Origin: Bacteroidota bacterium
GTDB lineage: Bacteria > Bacteroidota > Ignavibacteria > Ignavibacteriales > Ignavibacteriaceae
Assembly: GCA_020161395.1 (NCBI GenBank)
Contig: JAIUOE010000001.1
Coordinates: 606,332-670,331 of the forward strand
Length of the DNA: 64,000 nt
Direction: 5' to 3'
The notes below the pieces were generated by a model. The model was not told where the DNA came from, searched no databases, and saw only the letters and a program-made list of their open reading frames with translations. Positions 57,266 to 64,000 of the stretch are shown here, piece by piece (within the stretch, counting starts at the first letter, position 1; every line of letters starts with the position of its first letter). The position numbers and the translations under genes are program-made.

Positions 57266-58429
57266 TCATATCTTCAATTTAAGAAAAAGGCTAAACTTTC
57301 CAAAATTATATTGCAAAATATTGAGAGAAAGGTTCGTTCTCCGGGCATCGAGTACTATTTTCCCTTTAATGCCGTCATAATCGATACCGCTCTGCACCTC
57401 ATTCAGGAATGTACCCGGGTTAAAATTGTTTTTTGCGAGGAATTTAATGAGCATTGAAGTGGCGTCAAATCCGTAAAGCGCATTGCGATCAAAAAGATAA
57501 CCGGTAAGTTCATAAAATTCCTTGTTCATTCTCTGATAATCCGGTTGAGTCATGTCAAGAAAGTAGTCGGAATCTATGTACATTGATGCGAGAAACGGAG
57601 CCGGTTCACTGAAAACATCGCTGAGAAGCCAGTCCTGATTGCCGTAAACATTTTTTGTAAATGCAAGATCTCTCAGTTTTTCATTCAGGAGAGCTGCATT
57701 TTTCACATCGCTTACAGGGAAATAGATACCGTCAAGTTTCTCATCGGCTTTTTCGATTTCCTCGATCAGGGATTCAAACTTTGTATCCTTCATATTATAG
57801 ACAAGGGAAAGTGTCACCTTCCCGCCGAGTCTTTCAAATTCCTCCTTGAAACTTTCGGCAAGCTGGTTGGAATATCCTTCTTTTAGATAGACTATGCCGA
57901 TTTTAGAGAGTCCGTGATAATTTCTGGCAAAACTTGCCATTATTTTCCCTCTCGTGGTAAAGGTCGGATTTGCCTGAATCACCAGATTGGACAATTGAGG
58001 CAGAGCGTCATCTGTGGCGGTCGGAGAGATAACCGGCAGACCAAGGTCGGAGAAAACCGAGATTACATCACGGGAATCCTTGCTCGAAGTGGATCCAATC
58101 ACACCGCTTAGAGTTTTATCAACCGACAATTCCCGCTTCATGGATGCTATAACGCTGCTGTCGCTTTGGGTGTCCCTGATTAAAAGTCCCACTTTGGTTT
58201 CGCTGTTCTGATTGAAGATATGCACCGCATACTTGATCCCCTCAAGTACCTGATAAGACCTTCTTTCCAGATATGGCTTTCCCTTGTCTGTAAGTGGAAG
58301 AAGTACTGCGATATTGAACGACTGCTTCCCGGGCTGAGGATCATCCTGTGCAGAAGCCGCCACATTGGCAATAAAAATAATAAACAAGAATTTATATATC
58401 CTTGACAAGCTCATTATCTCTTCTTTCAT
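57266..58429 (-). CDS. Periplasmic ligand-binding protein (type 1 fold, branched-chain amino acid receptor family)
   Basis: This 387-residue exported protein has a signal peptide (residues 8-27). The mature part matches the LivJ-like ABC-substrate-binding/receptor family: FNIAVLLPLTDKGKPYLERRSYQVLEGIKYAV near 38-69, VIGSTSSKDSRDVISVFSDLGLPVISPTATDD near 135-166, and KIGIVYLKEGYSNQLAESFKEEFERLGGKVTLSL near 195-228. No permease genes lie nearby, so it may be a sensor or a PBP activator-like protein rather than a transporter part. It overlaps the end of the TPR gene by 38 bases. Confidence 0.8.
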   Translation of the reverse strand: MKEEIMSLSRIYKFLFIIFIANVAASAQDDPQPGKQSFNIAVLLPLTDKGKPYLERRSYQVLEGIKYAVHIFNQNSETKVGLLIRDTQSDSSVIASMKRELSVDKTLSGVIGSTSSKDSRDVISVFSDLGLPVISPTATDDALPQLSNLVIQANPTFTTRGKIMASFARNYHGLSKIGIVYLKEGYSNQLAESFKEEFERLGGKVTLSLVYNMKDTKFESLIEEIEKADEKLDGIYFPVSDVKNAALLNEKLRDLAFTKNVYGNQDWLLSDVFSEPAPFLASMYIDSDYFLDMTQPDYQRMNKEFYELTGYLFDRNALYGFDATSMLIKFLAKNNFNPGTFLNEVQSGIDYDGIKGKIVLDARRTNLSLNILQYNFGKFSLFLKLKI

Positions 58430-59309
58430 TAAGTTCTTTTAGAACATCATTTGCAAACCGGTTGTCGGGGTTCAATTTTAATGCCGTCTCAAGGTAGCCG
58501 GCTGCCTCTTTATACCTGTTTCTCATCAGCAGCACCTTGCCGAGATAAGCATATATCTTCGATGAAGGCTCAAATTCTTCTATGTATTTTTTACAAAGAG
58601 ACTCCAGTTTCGAAAATTCACGGTTTTTGTCGTAAATTTCGACAGCGAGTTCGAAAACCAGACGATTGCCCGTTCCAAGTTCTATGGCTATGGAAATCTG
58701 TGTGGATGCGTGTGAATTCATCCCTACAGACAAATAGTAGGCAGCCTGGTAGAAATAAACCTCCGGATTTGTCGGTGCAAGTTTTATCGCTTCCTCAAGA
58801 TAGGGGAGTGCAACATGTGCCTGGTTCATCTCAAAATAACATCTCGCTATATAGAGGTATGACTCGCCAAGAAAGGCGGAGTTCTTTTCAAAATTCACAA
58901 AAGCGGTAAGATGTGTCGCCGACTCCCTGAACTTCCCGGTATGGAAATATGCCAGACCAAGAATAAAAAACGCAATCGGCTCGGCTTCCATCTCCACTCC
59001 GCCTAACACGGCGATCGATTCTTCCCACATCTGATACTTAAAGTAGAAGTGTCCCGTAAAGAGTCTCACTTCCAGTTCATCAGGCAGATGCTCTCGGAGT
59101 TCTGCCATAATCTTGAGGGCGGAATCCATTTTCTCCATATTCTCATAAATCTCTATGAGACGGAACCAGGCTGTGGTATCATCCGGGAAATCATCTATAA
59201 TAGCCTGATAAAGTTGAATGGAATGAAGGATTTTTCCGCCGCCTTCAAATTCCTGAGCCCTCTTTAAACGATGGGTAAGCTCAAATTGTTTCTCGTTTTT
59301 CATTCCCAC
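58392..59309 (-). CDS. Tetratricopeptide-repeat protein
   Basis: This 305-residue helical protein is made of about eight TPR units, for example [86 protein letters not shown] and [22 protein letters not shown]. There is no signal peptide, so it is probably a cytoplasmic interaction scaffold. It overlaps guaA by 10 bases and the binding-protein gene by 38 bases, so the three are co-expressed. Confidence 0.9.
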   Translation of the reverse strand: MGMKNEKQFELTHRLKRAQEFEGGGKILHSIQLYQAIIDDFPDDTTAWFRLIEIYENMEKMDSALKIMAELREHLPDELEVRLFTGHFYFKYQMWEESIAVLGGVEMEAEPIAFFILGLAYFHTGKFRESATHLTAFVNFEKNSAFLGESYLYIARCYFEMNQAHVALPYLEEAIKLAPTNPEVYFYQAAYYLSVGMNSHASTQISIAIELGTGNRLVFELAVEIYDKNREFSKLESLCKKYIEEFEPSSKIYAYLGKVLLMRNRYKEAAGYLETALKLNPDNRFANDVLKELNERRDNELVKDI

Positions 59310-60838
59310 TCTATTGTTGCCGGCGGTTTCGAGCTGATATCATAAACAACCCTGTTTACGCCTCTTACATGATTAATAATTGAATTGGAGACATCGGCAA
59401 GGAAATCGTGGTCGAACCTGTACCAGTCGGCTGTCATTCCATCCACGGAAGTGACGGCTCTAAGAGCCAGGACATTCTCGTAGGTTCTTTGATCACCCAT
59501 AACACCAACTGTCTGAACGGGGAGCAGTACCGTAAAAGCCTGCCAGATTTTATCGTACAGGTCATATTCCTTTATCTTGGCGATATATATCTCATCTGCG
59601 TTCCGAAGAATCTCCAGTCTTTCCTCCTGTATGTCACCGAGGACTCTTACAGCGAGTCCGGGACCGGGAAAGGGGTGCCTTTTTATCAGGTCTTCGGGAA
59701 TGTCGAGAGAGAGCCCGATTTTCCTGACTTCATCCTTAAAAAGCTCGCGAAGAGGCTCAATTAGTTTCAAATTCATTTTTTCAGGAAGCCCGCCAACATT
59801 ATGATGCGATTTTATTGTAACCGAAGCACCTTTTACGGGAACTGATTCGATTACATCGGGGTAGAGTGTGCCCTGAACAAGAAATGAAGCGTTTTCAATC
59901 TTTTTTGCTTCCTCTTCGAACACTTCGATAAAAGTATGTCCGATAATTTTTCTTTTTTCTTCAGGGGACGACACACCTGCAAGTCTCTCGAGAAAGAGTG
60001 CAGCAGCATCCACATGGATTATTTTCAGCCCGGTTCTTTCTCTTAACAGTTTTACAACCTTTGCAGATTCGTTTTTCCTCATAAGACCGTTGTCGATGTG
60101 GACGCAGACGAGGTTTTCACCGAGGGCTCTGTGAACGAGCACCGCTGCCACAGTCGAATCCACACCACCGCTCAATGCACAAATTGCGGTGGAACCACCC
60201 GCTTCATTTTTTATTTTCGCGATGCTTTCATCGATAAATGCACCCGGATTCCAGTCCGGTTTACAATTGCAAATCGAAAAAATAAAATTTGAGAGGATAT
60301 CCTTGCCGTATCCGGTATGATACACCTCGGGATGGAACTGAAGGCCATAGACAGGTTTGTCATCCGAGACTATGGCACAATTTTCCGTGTTCGGAGATGA
60401 TCCGATTTTCCGGAATCCGTAAGGAAGTGTCTTTACATGATCGCCGTGGCTCATCCACACTGTCGATTCAGATGGAATCCCTTCAAAAAGAGGATTTTCC
60501 TCCAAAACATTAAAAATTGCTTTCCCGTACTCTCTTTTATCGGCTTTTTCAACGATTCCACCCAGAGTGTAGGAGATCAACTGCAATCCGTAACAGATTC
60601 CCAGTACAGGGATGCCCATCGAGAAAATTTCCTCATCGATCATCGGAGCACTGTCATCCTTTACCGACATGGGACCTCCCGAAAGGATAATTCCTTTGGG
60701 ATTGATCTCTTTTATCGTTTCAGGAGAAATGGTGTGTGGGTGAATGAGCGAAAAAACAGATAACTCCCTGACCTTTCGGGCGATCAGTTGAGTGTACTGA
60801 GAACCAAAGTCGATTATGAGAATCGATGATCCGGTCAT
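59300..60838 (-). CDS. guaA: GMP synthase (glutamine-hydrolysing)
   Basis: This 512-residue enzyme amidates XMP to GMP. The glutaminase half has the Cys nucleophile in [13 protein letters not shown] (about residue 81) and the His-Glu pair in [14 protein letters not shown]. The synthetase half begins with the PP-loop [15 protein letters not shown] (about 221-235), followed by [46 protein letters not shown] and a final KPPATIEWE typical of GuaA. First gene of a four-gene operon with the TPR, binding-protein and radC genes. Confidence 0.97.
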   Translation of the reverse strand: MTGSSILIIDFGSQYTQLIARKVRELSVFSLIHPHTISPETIKEINPKGIILSGGPMSVKDDSAPMIDEEIFSMGIPVLGICYGLQLISYTLGGIVEKADKREYGKAIFNVLEENPLFEGIPSESTVWMSHGDHVKTLPYGFRKIGSSPNTENCAIVSDDKPVYGLQFHPEVYHTGYGKDILSNFIFSICNCKPDWNPGAFIDESIAKIKNEAGGSTAICALSGGVDSTVAAVLVHRALGENLVCVHIDNGLMRKNESAKVVKLLRERTGLKIIHVDAAALFLERLAGVSSPEEKRKIIGHTFIEVFEEEAKKIENASFLVQGTLYPDVIESVPVKGASVTIKSHHNVGGLPEKMNLKLIEPLRELFKDEVRKIGLSLDIPEDLIKRHPFPGPGLAVRVLGDIQEERLEILRNADEIYIAKIKEYDLYDKIWQAFTVLLPVQTVGVMGDQRTYENVLALRAVTSVDGMTADWYRFDHDFLADVSNSIINHVRGVNRVVYDISSKPPATIEWE

Positions 60839-60876
60839 AGAGTTTAAAACCTGGTTTATAAAGTGTCTGGATAAAT

Positions 60877-60910
60877 TAAAAAAGAGGCTGTCTCACATGA
60901 TGAAACAGCC
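60877..60910 (-). terminator. Terminator of the efp-acc-gcvH operon
   Basis: On the minus strand GGCTGT (complement of 60905-60910) pairs with ACAGCC (complement of 60886-60891) around a 13-base loop, and a T-rich tract follows at 60877-60883. It lies 25 bases after the gcvH stop and before guaA. Confidence 0.8.
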
Positions 60911-60934
60911 CGGGGGAATAACAACTTTTAGAGA

Positions 60935-61318
60935 CTACGCTCCAACAAGTTCACCATAAGCTGCAGCATCAAGCAGAGCATCAAGTTCGGCAGGATTTGC
61001 AATCTCTATCTTTATCATCCAGCCTTTGTCGTAAGGATCCTGATTAATGTTTTCAGGTGAATCGCCGAGAGAGGAATTAATCTCAACGATTTTACCGCTG
61101 CATGGTGCATAAAGTTCGCTCACTGTTTTTACAGCTTCTATGGTTCCAAAGTTCTCGTCAACGGAAAGTGAGTCGCCTTCAGCTTTTGTGATATCAACAA
61201 AGACCACATCACCAAGCTCACCCTGGGCATAATCGGTAATTCCGATATAGCCGGTGTTGCCTTCAATGCGAATCCATTCATGTTCTTTTGTATACTTTAA
61301 ATCAGATGGAATATTCAT
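60935..61318 (-). CDS. gcvH: Glycine cleavage system H protein
   Basis: This 127-residue lipoyl carrier shuttles the aminomethyl group in glycine cleavage. The lipoylated Lys is K64 in FGTIEAVKTVSELYAP. The N-terminal YTKEHEWIRIEG is a family hallmark, as is the EINSSLGDSPENINQDPYDKGWMIKIE end. It is placed after accC by 15 bases, although it does not belong to the same pathway. No gcvT or gcvP is in the window. Confidence 0.96.
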   Translation of the reverse strand: MNIPSDLKYTKEHEWIRIEGNTGYIGITDYAQGELGDVVFVDITKAEGDSLSVDENFGTIEAVKTVSELYAPCSGKIVEINSSLGDSPENINQDPYDKGWMIKIEIANPAELDALLDAAAYGELVGA

Positions 61319-61333
61319 CTTGTCTCCCGGGGG

Positions 61334-62680
61334 TTAATTTTTGTTTTTAGGTTTAAAATCTTCGAGGAACGATGTATCAAAGTCTCCCGAAATAAACCTT
61401 TCGTCTTCTAAAACATCAAGGTGGAAGGGGATTGTAGTCTTAATCCCTTCGATAATAAACTCACCCAGAGCCCGTTTAGCCTTCTGAATCGCTGAGGTTC
61501 TGTCTTTGTCCCAGACTATCAGTTTTGCAACCATCGAATCGTAATACGGAGGTATGGTGTATGACTGGTAGATGTGGGAGTCGATTCTTACTCCGAGCCC
61601 GCCGGGGAAATTGAGAGATTCAATCCTTCCGGGTGACGGTCTGAAGTTGTTATCAGGGTCTTCTGCGTTGATTCTAAACTCAAAGGCATGACCTTTGGGT
61701 CTGTTGTTGGGTGGTTCAATCACAAAGCCGGCGGCAGCGAGAATTTGCTGCTTTACGAGGTCTGTTTCATAAACCATCTCGGTTACGGGATGCTCAACCT
61801 GAATTCGGGTGTTCATCTCCATAAAATAGAAATTTTTGTCTTTGTCCAAAAGGAACTCCACAGTACCGACACTTTCGTAATTGATCGATTTTGCGGCTTT
61901 TACTGCGGCAGCTCCCATCCTGTCACGAAGTTCCTGATCGAGAGCCGGGGAGGGGGATTCCTCTATCAGCTTTTGGTGTCTTCTTTGTACGGAGCAGTCT
62001 CTTTCACCATAGTGATAATGGTTGCCGTGCTGATCTCCGATTACCTGCACTTCGACATGCCGGGGGTTCAAAACGAGTTTTTCAATATAAACATCACCAT
62101 TACCAAAGGCTGCTTCGGCTTCCGCTCTTGCAGTTATGAATGCAAGATTAAATTCCGACTCCTCACGAACGACGCGCATCCCTTTTCCACCACCACCGGC
62201 AGAAGCTTTTATGATGACGGGGAATCCCATTGCAGTCGCTATTCTCTGAGCTTCTGCAGGATCATCAATAATGCCGTCACTTCCGGGGATAACAGGGACA
62301 TTATGCTTTTTCATCGTGTCTTTTGCCACAGCCTTGTCGCCCATGGTGCGAATCATTTCAGCAGTTGGACCGATAAATTTAATGCCTGATTCGGCACAAA
62401 TTTCAGAGAAATTAGCATTTTCCGCTAAAAATCCGTATCCGGGATGGATCGCATCGGCACCTGTAACATTTGCGGCTGACATAATCACGGGCACCTTCAG
62501 ATAGCTGTTGCGGCTTTCTGCAGGCCCTATGCACACAGCCTCATCGGCAAAAGTTACATGGAGTGAGTTTTTATCGGCTTCCGAGTAAACAGCCACGGTC
62601 TTTATCCCGAGTTCCTTGCAGGCTCTGATAATCCGAAGGGCTATCTCACCACGGTTGGCTATAAGTATTTTCTTGAACAA
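61334..62680 (-). CDS. accC: Biotin carboxylase subunit of acetyl-CoA carboxylase
   Basis: This 448-residue ATP-grasp enzyme carboxylates the biotin on AccB. It begins [23 protein letters not shown] and contains the glycine-rich loop [14 protein letters not shown] (about 159-172), the [18 protein letters not shown] block, the [18 protein letters not shown] motif and the [15 protein letters not shown] catalytic block. It follows accB by 30 bases. No transcarboxylase gene (accA/accD) is in the window. Confidence 0.96.
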   Translation of the reverse strand: MFKKILIANRGEIALRIIRACKELGIKTVAVYSEADKNSLHVTFADEAVCIGPAESRNSYLKVPVIMSAANVTGADAIHPGYGFLAENANFSEICAESGIKFIGPTAEMIRTMGDKAVAKDTMKKHNVPVIPGSDGIIDDPAEAQRIATAMGFPVIIKASAGGGGKGMRVVREESEFNLAFITARAEAEAAFGNGDVYIEKLVLNPRHVEVQVIGDQHGNHYHYGERDCSVQRRHQKLIEESPSPALDQELRDRMGAAAVKAAKSINYESVGTVEFLLDKDKNFYFMEMNTRIQVEHPVTEMVYETDLVKQQILAAAGFVIEPPNNRPKGHAFEFRINAEDPDNNFRPSPGRIESLNFPGGLGVRIDSHIYQSYTIPPYYDSMVAKLIVWDKDRTSAIQKAKRALGEFIIEGIKTTIPFHLDVLEDERFISGDFDTSFLEDFKPKNKN

Positions 62681-62710
62681 TCTTTACCTCAAATGAATTG
62701 TTGACCGTCT

Positions 62711-63190
62711 TTAATCGGGTTTAATAAGGAAAAGCAATTGTCCATATTCAACAGGCCTTCCGTTGTCAACCATTATTTTGGCAACTGTTCCTGAAATGTC
62801 GCATTCTATTTCGTTCATCAGTTTCATTGCCTCAACGATGCAGAGTACTGAACCCTGTTCCACTCTGTCGCCAACCTTTACATACGAATCGGCATCAGGA
62901 GCGGGTGAACGATAGAAAGTGCCAACGATCGGCGATTTAATTTCATGCAGCTTTTCATTGGCAGCCGGGGCTGACTCAGGTGCAGGAGCCGGTACTGGAG
63001 CCGCGTGTTGAGCAACCGGATGAGGTGCAGGGGCGCTCTGAGGGGCACCAACTGTGTAGTTTACAGCTCCGGGTGTTGCATTTCCATATTTGGAAATGTA
63101 GATTCTCGACTCTTTCTCTTCGATCTCGAGTTCAGAGATTCCGCTTGTTTCTACCAGCTTGACAAGACGACGGATTAAATTAATATCCAT
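62711..63190 (-). CDS. accB: Biotin carboxyl carrier protein
   Basis: This 159-residue protein has a short N-terminal domain (1-45), a flexible Ala/Pro-rich linker (about 50-80) and a biotinyl domain. The biotin attachment Lys is K123 in VEAMKLMN. The thumb-like [23 protein letters not shown] stretch is typical of AccB. It sits between efp (26 bases upstream) and accC, the usual order for many bacteria. Confidence 0.95.
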   Translation of the reverse strand: MDINLIRRLVKLVETSGISELEIEEKESRIYISKYGNATPGAVNYTVGAPQSAPAPHPVAQHAAPVPAPAPESAPAANEKLHEIKSPIVGTFYRSPAPDADSYVKVGDRVEQGSVLCIVEAMKLMNEIECDISGTVAKIMVDNGRPVEYGQLLFLIKPD

Positions 63191-63216
63191 GTTTAACCTG
63201 TGTTATATTAAAAAAA

Positions 63217-63780
63217 TTAAGATTTAACTCTTTCCATATAGTCACCCGTACGGGTATCTATCTTCAGAAGGTCATCTTCGTTAATGAAAAGTGGAACCAT
63301 TACTGTGGCTCCTGTTTCCATTTTCGCAGGTTTTAACGCATTTGTTGCAGTGTCACCCCTGAATCCGGGTTCTGTTTCCACCACTCTAAGAGCTACATGT
63401 ACGGGAAGTTCAACGCTCACGATTTTTTCGCCATCCATAAGCATGTCAACTTCGGTGCCCTCTTTTATAAACTTTATTCCGTCACCAAATGTGGCAACCG
63501 GTACATTCATCTGATCGTAGGTTTCGTTGTCCATGCAGACAAGTGATTCACCATCAGCATAAAGGTATTGGAATTTCCTTCGCTCCACCTTAACTATATC
63601 TATCCCTTCGCCTGACCGGAATGTATTGTCCAATACTCTCCCTGTGGTGAGACTTTTCAGAGAGGTACGAACAAATGCCCCTCCCTTGCCGGGTTTCACA
63701 TGCTGAAACTCTACAACTGTAAACAAGTCGTTCTTAAATTTAATTATTAGTCCATTCCTGAGATCTGATGTATCAGCCAT
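63217..63780 (-). CDS. efp: Elongation factor P
   Basis: This 187-residue factor relieves ribosome stalling at proline stretches. The loop carrying the (possibly modified) Lys is PGKGGAF with K32. The domain 2-3 blocks YDQMNVPVATFGDGIKFIKEGTEVDM and the signature VELREVETEPG-like stretch (VALRVVETEPGFRGDTATNALKPAKMETGATVMVPLFI) are clear. First gene of the efp-accB-accC-gcvH run. Confidence 0.96.
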   Translation of the reverse strand: MADTSDLRNGLIIKFKNDLFTVVEFQHVKPGKGGAFVRTSLKSLTTGRVLDNTFRSGEGIDIVKVERRKFQYLYADGESLVCMDNETYDQMNVPVATFGDGIKFIKEGTEVDMLMDGEKIVSVELPVHVALRVVETEPGFRGDTATNALKPAKMETGATVMVPLFINEDDLLKIDTRTGDYMERVKS

Positions 63781-63885
63781 AGTCCTTTAAACATTTGTTG
63801 GGGAAAAAATAAAAACTGAACTTGCAAAATATCAATTTAACGGGAGAGTACAAAAAGATTAGCTATTAACTATTGTAATAACACA

Positions 63886-63924
63886 ATAGAAATGACACTG
63901 CTACGACTCGATAGAAATGACACT
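63886..63924. mobile_element. Two copies of a 14-bp direct repeat, probable insertion-sequence end
   Basis: ATAGAAATGACACT occurs at 63886-63899 and again at 63911-63924, a period of 25 bases. Closely spaced repeats of this kind (a TAGAAATG core) mark the terminal regions of some transposable elements. They lie just before a reading frame that runs off the window and looks like the start of a transposase. Confidence 0.45.
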
Positions 63925-63964
63925 CAAATTAATAAATTAGGTTTCAAAAACAGGAGACCTAAGA

Positions 63965-64000
63965 TTGGGATCAACATTTCAAATGAGTCAAAGAGAAATA
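63965..64000 (+). CDS. Start of a possible transposase gene, cut by the window edge
   Basis: A frame opens with TTG at 63965 (or ATG at 63983, same frame) and reads LGSTFQMSQREI to the window end. AGGAG at 63952-63956 is well spaced for the TTG start, 8 bases before it. An MSQRE-type beginning after repeated TAGAAATG motifs resembles the start of ISNCY/IS1202-type transposases. Only twelve codons are visible, so this is a tentative call. Confidence 0.35.
   Translation, partial: MGSTFQMSQREI

Noticed and set aside
1..64000. tRNA, rRNA or riboswitch genes
   Set aside because: No cloverleaf-like or conserved rRNA segments were noticed; a tool such as tRNAscan or an Rfam search would be needed to exclude them fully.

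Overview
The window most likely comes from an Ignavibacteria-type bacterium (Bacteroidota/Chlorobi lineage). The evidence is two secreted proteins ending in the type IX sorting domain typical of that group (QNYPNPFNPST-type motif), moderate base composition, and a bd oxidase, GTP-type PEP carboxykinase and gapless operons of familiar families. No rRNA, tRNA or CRISPR array was seen.

Layout. (1) 1-12.4 kb, minus strand: a defence operon of five abutting or overlapping genes: C5 cytosine methyltransferase, NERD-nuclease/UvrD-like helicase, an unrecognised 834-residue protein, a DrmA-type helicase and a DrmB-type DUF1998 protein. It resembles class 2 DISARM, but the NERD-helicase is extra and no drmC is visible before the window edge. 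(2) 12.5-19.9 kb, minus strand: a compact accessory operon of two WG-repeat proteins, a sigma-region-4-like/winged-helix protein, a small membrane protein and two paralogous proteins of unknown function. (3) 19.9-24.5 kb: a frameshifted Ycf48-like secreted protein and small hypothetical genes. (4) 24.6-34.3 kb, minus strand: cydAB, followed by a three-gene signalling set. Its first gene is a 1532-residue fusion of a complete Cu(I) P1B-type ATPase, an ethylene-receptor (ETR1)-like copper-binding membrane domain, two PAS domains and a histidine kinase. A single-domain response regulator and a hybrid kinase follow. In plants a separate copper ATPase (RAN1) supplies copper to ETR1; here both functions lie on one polypeptide. 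This is the most striking object in the window. (5) 34.4-39.4 kb: prfC, an FG-GAP type IX-secreted protein and a decayed AAA-ATPase-like gene. (6) 39.4-46.1 kb, plus strand: a complete-looking his operon preceded by a histidine-rich leader peptide and terminator (attenuator), with hisC and the hisB dehydratase domain fused and no histidinol-phosphatase gene. (7) 46.1-63.8 kb: mostly housekeeping genes (pirin, thioredoxin-like, TspO, pckG, MlaE-like permease, M24 peptidase, phoH, LysM protein, lipoprotein, radC, periplasmic binding protein, TPR protein, guaA, gcvH, accC, accB, efp). It is interrupted by a four-helix-bundle gene between inverted arrays of an 8-bp repeat. (8) The last 120 bases look like the start of an insertion sequence.

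Functional picture. The left third is accessory DNA (phage defence plus an uncharacterised regulatory operon). The middle holds respiration and a probable copper-dependent small-molecule sensing phosphorelay. The right half is core metabolism: histidine synthesis, malonyl-CoA supply, glycine cleavage carrier, GMP synthesis and gluconeogenesis. All functional calls are from reading the sequence; no database search was run.
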